Assembly: GCF_014633365.1 (NCBI RefSeq)
Contig: NC_068338.1
Span: forward strand, 22,144,616 to 22,208,615
Source: Diospyros lotus
Lineage: Eukaryota > Streptophyta > Magnoliopsida > Ericales > Ebenaceae
Reading direction: 5' to 3'
Length of the DNA stretch: 64,000 nucleotides
Shown: one piece after another, positions 47,161-59,105 of the stretch
How the letters are laid out: each line of letters begins with the position of its first letter
Position numbering within the stretch: the stretch's first letter is position 1
Notes under the pieces: model-generated
Database searches by the model: none
Told to the model about the DNA's origin: nothing
The model's input: the letters and a program-made list of their open reading frames with translations, nothing else
Program-made: the position numbers and the translations under genes

Positions 47161-47879
47161 CTAAAAAAAAAATAAAAATAATTTAATGTTATTAATAAAT
47201 TATATATTATATATATGTATTACACATGGCACATATATATATATATTATATTATATTATATATATATTACATGCATGCATATAATGATGTATATGTATTA
47301 TATATAATTTTATATATTATTATTATTATTATTATTAAATTTTACTTTAAAATTTCATTTCATTCATTTTTCAATTTAAACTTGCATATAACCATAAAAT
47401 ATATATTAATATCTAATTTAAACTATTTTTAAGATCAAAAGAAGGGTATAATTATAACAAAGTTTTTATAAAATTAACCACTAATCAATGGCAGGGCCGT
47501 GTAGTGGGGACACTGCCACCCCAAGGGGAGGATGACGTGTGTTACTATAATGTGCAAATCCCATATCAATCTGCTTGAGGGGGATTCCTAGGCATATTTG
47601 TGCTGCCTAGACTATTACATCTCACGTGGCAACATCCCATTGGTTTTCAGATTTTTCCCTTTCGCATTAGGGTTTGACAAAGAAAACAGAAGCGCGTGTA
47701 TATCATGCACACAATTTTGGGATTTGGGATGTGTATTAAGTTCAAATTTAGAACTTAAAAGGGCACAACATGTGCCTCTTCAAATTTAGGAGCACAAATG
47801 GTTAAAAGCCCCAAATCGAGAAGTATGTATATGTCTTATGCCAATAATTAATTCTAAAAGACTCTTTAATAGATAATTT

Positions 47880-49130
47880 CATCTCTTCATTTTCATTCTC
47901 ATCAAATTGTTTCTTTCGTTTTTCACGAAACTTTGATTCTATATTCATTTGCTATACAATCTATTTAGCATAAATCATAGAAGATTTAAACTCATTTTTT
48001 TATAGCTTCTTAAAAAAAAAAAAAGATATTTCAAATGATCTATTGTAACAACAATATTCATATCTTTACATTGTAAATATTTACTAATCGTATTAATAGC
48101 AAATAACATATCATACCAAATAATCATGCCTAATAGAAATGCAAAATTTCAATCTCATATGTAACTAAAAAAATAACTTTTCTTTTGATTTCAGGATGCT
48201 CAATAGTTTTTGCTAATTATTATAAAATATCTCTTATTTGTAGACCTTGAAATCTAATTGGTTTAACAGTTTCAATACGTCTTTCTCAACGTGTTTGTGA
48301 TAATGGCTTAAATGTCAAATAAAAAACATAATCTTGTAAAAAAATTTATCTTTTTGTAGAAGAAGAAAATAATGAGTATATGCATTGTGTTACTCCAAAA
48401 AATGTCTTAGCATTAGCACGTGTATTAATCATATCACAAAAAACTAAATTAAGATTATGACAACCACATGGTATATAAAATGTTCTAGAATTTATATATA
48501 ATAATCTTTTTTGCATACATTGTTGTTTACTTTTCATATTAGACCCATTATCATATCATATTTATAACATGTTTATTATTTGCTTCGTGACTTTTAAATT
48601 TGGCACTAAGATTTTTTCAATCTCTACATCGTTCATTTGCTAATTGAATTGTATTTGATTTCAAACAAAATAATTAACAATAAAAACAAAGTACTTTATC
48701 TAATTATTTTGAATATACTAGCCATTTTTTATCATGTTTTTCTCCATTTTTGTAAAATTCGAATGAAATGAATTGTAGAAAAATATCTAAATGTTTTATC
48801 TTTTGGAAAATTTAAAACTTGTCTTATTGGACTTTTCTCAACTAATAAATCAATTAGACTTGAGTTTAAATTTTTTCATTATACTGGATCATAAATATTT
48901 TTAATAGTTGTTTCATCTTCATTATTAACAATTTTGTTCTTGTGGATTGAAACATTTTCTTCTAAAATTCCATCACATTTTCACCATTTTTTTGGTGAAT
49001 TTGAATTGGTATCTTCAAAAATTTCTTTAAAATTTTCAACTAATTTTTCATTTAAACCTTTATTTGGTTTTCCTAACATTTGGTGTTTAATTTTAATAAC
49101 AAATATATCGAGTGCACATTTTTTGGATTA
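47880..49130 (-). pseudogene. TTF-type zinc-finger hAT-like transposase remnant
   Basis: The minus strand contains GCHNLNLVFCDMINT (48346-48537). Flanking broken frames match the same family: a PIRQVLNFPKDK-like part upstream and an ERRIETVKPIRFQGLQIRDIL-like part downstream. This is the plant TTF-type zinc-finger / hAT dimerisation family. Many stops and frame changes occur, and neither the ends nor the dimerisation domain are visible. Confidence 0.65.
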
Positions 49131-49266
49131 AATTAATTCTTCCACCTTTTTGGGCTTTTCTAAAATAGAATAATATTTGAAGAACTTAAAAGTTGAATAT
49201 TTGTTGCGTGATAAACAAAATATTCAAGTGTTTGAAGGAGTTAGAGCTTGTTGAATCAAGCATGAA

Positions 49267-52112
49267 TGTAACGCCCCACTTTTCTCAAGCGAGCGTTAAC
49301 TCGAGATTTCGAGAATATATATATATATATATTTTTTAAACACACAACATAAGTCTCTCGATACATATACCTTCATCATAGTCATTTCCCGACAATCCCG
49401 ATCGTACCTTCTTAGCATATCAAAATTTAAGAATCAATAGACTAAGACAAGTAGTATCAATCACATCAGCGGAAGCAAGATCGAAACCTCAAATATATAT
49501 AACCGACAATTCCTTTACAATATCCAAATCGATGTTTCACATGAAAATATTAAAATATTACACAACCTCTGAACATCGTAATCATAGACAAAACCTACGA
49601 AAACATAGCAGCTACATCTCGATGACATTCTTTCCCTTGGCACCACTGCTTTCACCTGGAACGTTTGAATATTCCAGGGACATAGTCCAAATTAGATGCT
49701 AAATCATCTAAGTGAGAGTTCAAAAACATTTTCATGAATGTATGCAAAATCATATATAAAACCGACAAGTCCCGACATGCACCAGCCTAAGAGGATCCCA
49801 CATAGCACTTAACCCTAATCGGGGAAAATGCAATCTCTCTAAAGGCGATCCGATCCCATCGGCCCATTTGCAAACACAATCCTGCTTAAGAGGGACAACC
49901 TCGACACACGAACCCGGGAATCACCCCATTGTCATTGTTAGGCTTTACGCTCCTACTCAAAAGCATTCCAAAACCCAACGCAATCCTAGCCCCAAGAGTG
50001 CCACATCAGCACTATTCTCGGAATCAACGTCACCTCGGCATTAATGCTATTGCTCAAAGGAACCTGGGATGGTGTCCACTCGCAGCCCCGCCACTTGAGC
50101 CAACAACCGGGGTGGTATCTACTCTCAGCCCCACCACTTGGGTCCCGTAGGGTGAAGTCCGTCTCAGCCCCTTCCCAAGTGGGTCACCTAGCATTAATCC
50201 TAGGTACGCATCCCGAGTGCTGTCACTCTGGGCTACGTCACAGGTTACCAACCCACGTCCCACATGGAAGACACAAAACAAGCCAATGCCGAAAAATCAT
50301 AACATGCATAAAATCAACATCTCAATGTATGCACTTTACCGTACGAAATTCAATGCATGTGTAAATAATTGTTTGGATAACCATAATAAACCAAGCCATA
50401 GGGATGAACATTCACAGTAAACCATTCACATGTCACTTAAAGTCTTTTCGGGTAGAACCACTCACAAGTCAAAACAAAGTTGGGGGCAAACACTCACCTT
50501 ATAACTCAACTTTCTTAAAGAGCGCGAGTCATCTCGATTTGCGTGCCCATCTCGATTTGCGTGCCTAACCTCGATTCTCGTGCCTGACGCTCTTATAATT
50601 TAACCTCGAGCTTCAATGATACCCTAACATCACGTTTGTTCAAAAATCATATCATTACCTATTTTTTTTCCAATTTTCCCATAATTCTTCCTATTTTCTT
50701 TATATTTCTCCTAAAAAATTCTAATAAATGCCTACTCAAGGTTTTTCCTCGATTTTTCTTCTCAACAATTCATAAATAAATAATTCCTAACTTCCAAAAT
50801 TTTCTGAAAATTTTCCAACACCTCTTCCTATTTTTCATAAGCTTTATTTATCTTGAAAATTACAAAATGACCATTTTACCCAACATTTTTCCAAATTTTC
50901 TTCCACCATAATTCATAATTTATGTTTCTTAAAATAATAAAAAAAATTCAAAATTACCTGAGGCCTCACGCGCCCTCACGCGCGGGCGAGTGGCTGACTG
51001 GTTTGAACTGGCGCGTGGCAGTCACGCGCCGATCATCTTCTACCTTGAGCCGGTCGCCGACGATTGCTCCGATGGCCACAAAATCGGTGCCGTTTGAAAG
51101 CCCTTGGAGAATCGATCACGATGCCACAAAAATCAGGCCGAAAGGCCACCGAAAAATGGCCCAAATGGCCGGTTACAGGTTTGGCTAGGCGGACCGCCTC
51201 AAACCCTCGGCCGAACTCGAAACCCCCTCAAAAGCTCACCAAAATGCTTCAAAACACTCCCAAAATGATCCTTGATGCCTAGAGACCAAAATCCCTCTAT
51301 CAAAGTTCCAAAAATCACTCAAAAACGAGCTCGGTTTGGTGCTTCATTCTCGGCCGAATACCTTCAGTATTTATAGGCAAAAAACGACCCCCACGTGGCC
51401 AATTTCTGGCCATTTCTTCCCCTTCACGCCACCAGGACTGACCTCGGCCATCCCTTGACAAGATTTGGCTGCCAAATGGCTCGATTTTCCGGCCAAAACT
51501 CGCGGCCAGACTGCCATGTGCGTGCAAAATTTCTGAAAATTACACTTTAGCCCCCTGTAATTTTTCTTTTGCATTTTGGCCCTTAACCTCAAGCCCCTGA
51601 TCTTTCTAACACCTTCTCTAAGACCCTCAAGATTAGTACTTCTCGTTTCTCCCTTGAAACTTTTGAAAAATTGCCGTTTAGACCTCCCTCGGCAATTTTT
51701 GGAAATTACACTTAGACTCGACTGATTTATTTGGCCTCAAATCCGCTTGATTCAACCTGAAACCACATAAGAGTTGTTCTATACATCGAATACTAGTCCT
51801 TGGCACTCTCCATTGACTTTTTGGACGTCGTTTACAACAATTCAGTTATACGACCTAATTGGCAACTGTATTTTTGCTGTACCAAAAATTGTTCCCGATC
51901 TCATTTCTTTTATCACTAAAAATCATAATTTTAATTGCTCGTCGATACTATACCATTTTCCTTGGCTATCTAGGGTCCGAGGTACTCCCTTTGATTAATT
52001 CGGTCGTCCAAAGCTGTGTTAGTGTGCCCTATAGTCTTATTTTTCCCAAAATTCCAATTATGCCCTTTATCAAATATCATTTTTATCCTCAAAATTATTC
52101 TCGGGTGTTACA
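49267..52112 (-). mobile_element. Solo Ty3/gypsy LTR (2846 bp), TSD ATGAA
   Basis: Minus-strand termini are TGTAACACCCGAG...GGGGCGTTACA, with exact 5-bp duplications ATGAA at 49262-49266 and 52113-52117. The TATA box (CTATAAATAC) is at 51368-51377. The LTR carries the GGAACGTTTGAATATTCC / TTAGATGCTAAATCATCTAA module (49657-49713) seen in the other gypsy-type LTRs here. No internal region remains. Confidence 0.9.
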
Positions 52113-52117
52113 ATGAA

Positions 52118-52550
52118 GTTATTAATACTTAAGTATTCGATTAAGCTACTAAGATCTCAAATGTTCAAGTTGTAAATTGAGTAATAATATTTGGGATGAC
52201 TAGTTATATTTTTTTTTTCAAATATTACTCAAGTATTCAATATTTTTAATCAAGTAAGACACTTTAGAATTTAAAGATTTGTTCAAGTAAGCTCTATCTT
52301 GGTTGAGTAAGAGTAGTTGACTAATGTGTGATTTTGATTGAGTAAATGTAAATGAAAAAAATCAGTTTACTCGAGTAGTTTCATACTTATAATGTATGTT
52401 GTGTCATGAATGTAAATCAACTTATGTTTGAGTTTAACTAAGTAATTAGTTAAGTAACAAGTATTGTATTAGAGTAACTATTCCTTGTAATCAAGTGAAG
52501 TGTGCAATAACTTAAAGTTTCAAGTACAGTATGAACTTAATAGAGTAACC
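52118..52550. other. Spacer rich in AGTA/GAGTAA motifs
   Basis: Many dispersed AAGTA, GAGTAA and CTCGAGTA words and no gene. The same style resumes at 63662-63850, so one older sequence was split by the insertions between. Confidence 0.45.
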
Positions 52551-53016
52551 TGTTATAATACCTGGTATTACATAGTGATGGAAAAGATATGATTTCTGAT
52601 TATTTTGAAAAGACCTCAGGTCGTCCAGGGAGCCCAATGGTCGATTTCAAGTATTAATTAATAAAAATTTATCAAATCGATGGCTGGGAGTGCCCCGAGA
52701 CTTAGATGTCTAGGAAAAAATGCACGTGATTGGTGAGCGTTTCGAGGTGAGATTAATCACTCTGGAAGCAGTTCGATCATGAATAATTTTTGGAATAAAT
52801 TTTGTATAAGCCTGAATGGGTGACAGTACCAAATGGTCATAAGAGACCTCCGGAAAGTTGATGGGACCCTAGGGGTGGTTCAGTTTTGCGAGTAAGGCAA
52901 CCCTAAGGTGCTTTCGAGTGGAATGAAGGTCTCGAGCAAGCGTATGGACAAAATCGACCTTATTGAGTAAAAGCCAGTTATTAATTTTTGAGAAAGCAAG
53001 ATTTTTGGGGCGTGAT
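52551..53016 (+). mobile_element. Left part of a gypsy-type LTR split by the LARD
   Basis: Starts TGTTATAATACCTGG and runs to the LARD insertion point. Its other part is 61636-63661, ending GGGTCATTACA. No outer target-site duplication was confirmed. Confidence 0.5.
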
Positions 53017-55506
53017 TGTAACACCCCGTTTTTTTCGGGCGCGTTATAACTTGGGACAATTCCGGGACAATAATTTTTTTTTTCTTTCAAAAGCTAAACC
53101 ACCTCATTCCTCGAATCCGTCCCAGAATTTCCATACATTTTATCTCGAAAGAGAATCATTATACATATCAAATGCAGAAGCAAAGATCGAAACCTGATAT
53201 CTTAACATTAATTATAAATAAATTCTTACATCTTCAACATTTCTCAAAACGTTCAGAATCTAAAGTAGTAGAACTTAAATACATGGGTTGTACAACATAC
53301 ATTTCACTCTTCATACACTCTCTCTGCTAAGTGCCGTTTCATACCTCATTTATCCTCGAATCTGCTACAGTCTCCACCTGGAACGTTTGAATATTCCAAA
53401 GACAAAACCCAAGTTAGATGATGAATCATCTAAGGAATGGTACATAATGCTATGTCATGTGTGTATGTAATGTCTTACCTCGTAGGTGTCAACTGCACCC
53501 TCATGCTACCTACCATTTTAGCGACCACCTTTATCGAAGCCGGGGTATATGGGTGCACCCTTGGTAAGGCAGTGGTGCCAGTTCGTACTCCTTACGGCCT
53601 CATATGCGTGTGATCAACGACATCAATGTGTATTTATGCATTTCATAATCATGTCATGTATGCAGTCTAGGTGATTGATACATATCAGGGCATGTCAATA
53701 TGATAAAAACATTTTCGAGGAACATAAATCACTTACAACCCAACCATTTTCCATAAAACTAACTTTAATTGGGAAGTACCACTTGCCTTCTCAAGCTTAT
53801 CGGGTTACCTCGATATCCGTGCCTTATCTCGATTTGCGTGCCAACCTCAAAATTCGCACAAGACACTTCAACTTAAGCCTCAAAACATCCTAATCACCAC
53901 AATTATTTAAATAAGTATTAAAACCTATTTTCCCATAATTTATGGCATTTTCTTTAATTTTCTTTCTATTTCTTCCTAATTTTCCTCAATAAATCCAAAC
54001 TAAATATTTCTAAAATATTTTCTCAAATATTTCTCTACGAAAATTCATAAAATAATATTCTTGAATTTCTGAAATGTTTTAGGAAATTTTACTTACCTTA
54101 GCTTAACATCTCTGACTTCTTCGGTATGCGTGCCCTATCCTTGAAATGCGTGCCCGGACCCTTTTTCTCTCCAAAATCTCCGGGATATTACTGAAATATA
54201 ATTTCCTATCTTTTGGGATTCTTCTGGGATTTTTTTGACATTTTTCCATTTATTTTTCCTTTTCTTTTCTTTCTTTTTCTTTTTTTTTTCTTTTTTTTTT
54301 CTCCCTTTCTTCTTCTTCCTCCTCCCTCCTGCGCGACCTGCAACTCCATCTTCTTCTTCTTCTTTTTTTTTTCTTCCTTTCTTCTTCTTCTTCTTCTTCT
54401 TCCTTTCTCTTCTTTCCTCCATGCGCGAACAGCCCCTGCAACTCACCCACTTCGCCCATGTCGGCCACTGCCGCCGCTAGAGCCTCCGATCGCCTCCACG
54501 CGGCCTCAATGGGCCGCCGCACCAGCTCGCCCACCCTGCTTGCTGCCAACAGCCATTGTTGAGCCTGGTTGTTGCTCGGACACGCACACCAGCGTCAACG
54601 ATTGCTGTTGGCCTCCGTCGACCTCACCACCACACTGGCCGCTGGCCGCTGCTTGCGGCCGCGTCCTCCGCTTGCTCGAGCTGCCATGGCCGAGGCCACT
54701 TGCTCGCTGCTTTCTCTCAACTTCGCTTGCTCACTTTGCTTCTACTCCTTAGTCCTATTTATAGGCAACCGATCGCTCCCTCACCTCATGGCCATATCAT
54801 CTTGCGTGTAAAATCTTCCTTGCATGCAAAATCTTCTAAATCGTGGATGGCTTGGGGATTTAAAGTTGCAGGATATGGGAGATCATTGCAGAAGGTATGA
54901 GGTTTGAGTGGCATGGCTATTGCGTGCCTGAGCATGAATATATATATATATAATTACATAATTATATATTATACACTAATATTTATAAGAAATTATATCA
55001 TTAAATTCCAATTTTCATCTTATATCATTTGGGCAATTTTCTTATTACAATCATGCTCTCAAACATTGATTAAATTTGCATTTTAATACCGAAAATTTAC
55101 AATTAATAATCCAAATCTTAGTTAAAAAGGACAATTTTGCCCCAATATCTTCACTGGGCTATCGATTAATCTCGAAACCACTGAAGGGTTGATCCTTACA
55201 CAAAACTGGAGCCCCCCTAGGATTCCGTTAATTTTTCGGGAGTCCAACACGACGATTCAGTTTTACAGCCTAAATGGTAGCTGTATTTTAGCTGTACCGA
55301 AAATCGTTCCCGATCTGATTTCTTTCGATACCATAAATTCTATTTCGGGACGCTCGTCGAGACCATATCATTTTCCTTGGACAATTTCACTCCGAGGCAT
55401 TCCCTGCAATTGATTTGGTACTTATAACTGCTATTAATTCAAATTTTTCGGTATTCTAAACTCATTGGAATTACGTGGCAACCTTATACGAACATGGGGT
55501 ATTACA
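53017..55506 (-). repeat. 3' LTR of the LARD
   Basis: Minus-strand ends are TGTAATACCCC...CGGGGTGTTACA. The TATA box (CTATAAATAG) is at 54755-54764. A long TTC-rich tract lies at about 54240-54420; frames through it are low complexity. The shared LTR module lies at 53379-53434. Confidence 0.9.
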
Positions 55507-58500
55507 TTCTCCCCTCCTTATAAAAATTTTGTCCTCGAAATTTGCCATATGTCCTAAATCTCAAAATTTTATCCTTGAAATTAACACCTGACTGATCAAA
55601 TAACTAAGGAAAAAACATACCTTATTTCAAATAATCCTGTTGTAACTTTTCATAGGAAATCACATATCCGAGAAAAATTTACACTGACTATAATTCTCTC
55701 TTAAGCACAAGATCTTTGGCACATATATCTTATTCAAAACCTAAGAATGCCATCACACATAAAAATTAGAATCCTTTGGGTAACCATGCTTATTAATCTC
55801 TAGATAAGTACACTTGTCAACCATGCATACCTTTCAAATCTTAACCGCATACCTCGGTCCTTGGGCCACGAGTCTTAACCTGAACTCCTATCCAAGGCAG
55901 TACACATCATTGTAATGATCCTGTAACTCTCATATCCACATCATCAATTTTTAATTTGTTTTTCACTAAATTATCCAATCGATATCCTTAATCACGACAC
56001 TTCTCTAATTCTGATTTCCTACAATGTCATCTATCCTGAACTAATTAATCATGCTTTGATAATCTTCCAACCTTAGCAAAAATCCTTGATCTCGATACAT
56101 CTTAACTTTTATTGAATTGATCCTCAAAGAAATATTTTTATGTCATCATGCGTCCCTAAATCCTCAACATCACATATCTTGTCATCCTGAGGTTGTTTCA
56201 TAGGCTTCTAGTCTGCCATAACAAGTCAATGGTCCTACCATATCATCTCGTTTATCACAGATCCTCGAAACTAGCTATGTCTTACCTTAAGTCATCACAC
56301 ACTTAATCATTTCTTAATTTTTACTTGTGCTAATCTATTCAAGGTTTCTTATAACTGTTGTTTCCTCATTCTTGTAGATACTCATCACCTGATATAACCT
56401 CAAGTTTCTGCCAATTGATCACAATCATCTTTATGTAACTATTTCTTCAGGAAATCCTTATTAATAGATTCTATTTGTCTCCAAAACTTCCTTCTGTAAC
56501 TTAACCTTTAATATCAACCGAAATTTAACGTTGTCTTCCAAGTCTAGCAATACTAATATCCTTGCATCGCTTGCTCCTCTGTTACTTGGTCGCCAAACTA
56601 ACACCTATTCATCCATGGACTCATAACTCAAATAACTTCTCGCACTTTTCGAAGTGATCCTCAAATAACATTTATATCATACGATTAATCATTTGATCCT
56701 CAAATTTGCTTGAGTAATAGCGTTTCATGTCAACTATCTCATGCCAATCATATTTTATCATACGGAAATCATCTAATTTCTTTCCTCACATTTGATCATC
56801 GGTTCTTTTGACTTCCAGTTAATCGTAGCACAAGTTCACTTGCCAACTCGTAATCTCTAGACTGCTCCTTGACTCTAATGTCTAATCGTCTTGACAATAG
56901 TGCTATCAACTTTATTCGTACTATTCTAGCCTCTTAGTCCACACATAGTTCAGCATCCAGTAATCTCAAGGCATCATTGGCAAATTTAGACTTATCATTT
57001 AAGAAACAGTCCCAATTTTTTTTTTTTTTTTTTACTTACTGACATCATTTTAATTATCGCCCAGCTACACATCCTCGGTTTGCCCACCAGGGTTATCTTA
57101 GACTAATCGTCTAGCCAACAAGACTTTTATTCTTCAAAATCGAAAATCTTAGATCTCCAATAGATTTTGGTCTATTACTAACATCCTGGTACATCTGTCA
57201 TTACTTGTCTCTCTCAAACACGCCAAAGATTCTTAAAGGCATCAATTCGCAGCCATCCTGGAGTGGGTAGGTACTTACGTCTCCCATAATGACTTTCATA
57301 GCTTAATAAAATCAATCTCTATTTCCTTAACGAGATTACCCAAGGACCTTCCAAATCTTTTCTTGGAAAACTTTAAAGTCTCATCACAAATCCTTAGATT
57401 CTCATCCCTTAGGGGAAATTTCTCGAAAATACCAAATCAATTCATCTTTGAAGATCCCGGATTAGATCGCGTTAATTGGCTCCAATCATAAAGAATCGAG
57501 CCTCAAAAACTTTCCGGGACTCTTTACCTAAGGATACCTTAAACCTCAAATAATGATTTAGGTCCCCACACAACCCATTCACATGTCCCTTCTCGCAAAC
57601 TTTCGAATCCTCAAGCCTACTTGGCACACTGAACTGCAGTCACAACCTCTGTTGACTAGGTTTCCTTATCATTCCTTTAGGGTCGATATGACCTATCAAG
57701 CAATTCTTATATTTTTGGTACCCGAACTCTGCTTTAAACCGAGATTGCCATCTCACAACTTATCGTCAAGGCCTTGAACTGGCCATGCTCTACTACCCGA
57801 AATATCGTTTTATCAAGAATCCACCGACTCTCGCATTTTGCTCATTAGATCCAGCCGACTATCAACACACAACCATACATGATCCCATTACCATACTAGA
57901 TATCGAGGTATTCTATTCCTCGAGCCTCGCACTGTTCGCCATGTCACCCACTCCCAAGATGACTGCGAACCCCGATGCAATTCAATCTATTTATTTCGGG
58001 TTGATTCTCTAGGCTTCTAGTCTCTTTAAACCTCAGCTAGTGGCACACTTCGCACTCTAGACCATTGGGACTTAGACCCATACAAGATACAGACCCTACT
58101 GGGCTGTCCCAAATCTTCATCATCTGATCGTCTCCCAGGTAGTCTGCTATGATGCTTCGATCGACGGGCTTTCCTTACCTTATCGCAAGCCATCCATCAA
58201 CCATCTACACATGGGTCCCTAGATCCAGATCTGTCACTGCGAACACCGAACCAGTAATGCCGTCACGCTGCTAGAGTTCCTTATCCCGTCTCTGCTTGTC
58301 ACATCGGTTACACCACTGCCAGCTCATCGATTGACACAACTCATACGCCATCATTTGACCATCTTCGGCCTCTCACTTGACTTAATCTGTTGGATCCCTG
58401 ATCTACACATCCTATTTCTGAGATATTAAATGATCCTCGAAATACTTATCATTTGATTCTAACTTTTTAACTAGGTCATGCCACATTAGACTAATCATCC

Positions 58501-59089
58501 ATGACTCATTCTTGATAACTACCAGTTATCTATCATTCGTTGCAATGATTTCGACTAATGACCTCCAATCCACAGTCTCTAAATCTCTCGGATCCCTAAT
58601 CATGGTTACCAAGTCAACCTTACACCCGAATCATATCATCGGATCCTAACTTCAATAGCTAGATCATTGTATTAGCTTCCATCATGGTTTTACTATTCAC
58701 CGAGAATAGTAATCGTATACTGGAATAGTGTTTGTATGTGAATAGTACACCAGGTAAGTTCCCACGAAAGAGAGGTAGGTCACAAATGGACACACTTAAA
58801 TACCAAGTCTTTCCTTAGCTAGAACTTGTCTAGACATGCACTTCCACTACTCAACACTGAAATCCAGTAACCTCTAAGCCTTCAACCGACAATCCCTGAA
58901 TCTCCAACTATGGATTTCATCTTACGAACCCTTGTCTCTTTTCCCTAAGCCTCTACTTGGGGTTCCTACTAACTGGTTCCATCAATACCAGATACCCTTA
59001 AGTCCCCAAATTGCTATTCCCTAATCTCCAAATAGGATTTAACTTTGATATCAACTACATCCGAGTCACTTAGGGCTTCCAATAACCTT
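55507..59089 (-). other. Non-coding internal domain of the LARD
   Basis: No frame longer than about 75 codons and no retroelement domain in any frame. The DNA is rich in ATCCTCGAAA-like words and contains a poly(T) run near 57016. It presumably serves as packaging/leader RNA. Confidence 0.75.
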
Positions 59090-59105
59090 AAGCTCTGATA
59101 CCAAC
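59090..59105 (-). other. Primer-binding site of the LARD
   Basis: The minus strand reads TTGGTATCAGAGCTT immediately after the LTR end, the same initiator tRNA-Met type used by the gypsy element. Confidence 0.85.

Larger units (their letters stand above)
44208..47843. mobile_element. 3.6-kb terminal-inverted-repeat element, non-coding
   Basis: TGGCATAAGAC at the left and GTCTTATGCCA at the right are perfect inverses. The similarity extends inward about 100 bp (TTTTAACCATTTGTGCTC, then GGCACAA-type motifs). Flanking octamers GTAATTAA and ATAATTAA share TAATTAA. Inner parts repeat inversely again (45080-45260 versus 47510-47650). No transposase was recognised. Mutator-like or hAT-like non-autonomous origin is likely. 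Confidence 0.65.

Noticed and set aside
57583..58012. Two consecutive frames of 64 and 75 codons
   Set aside because: They lie in the LARD internal domain, lack domains and match the chance frame length for this composition.
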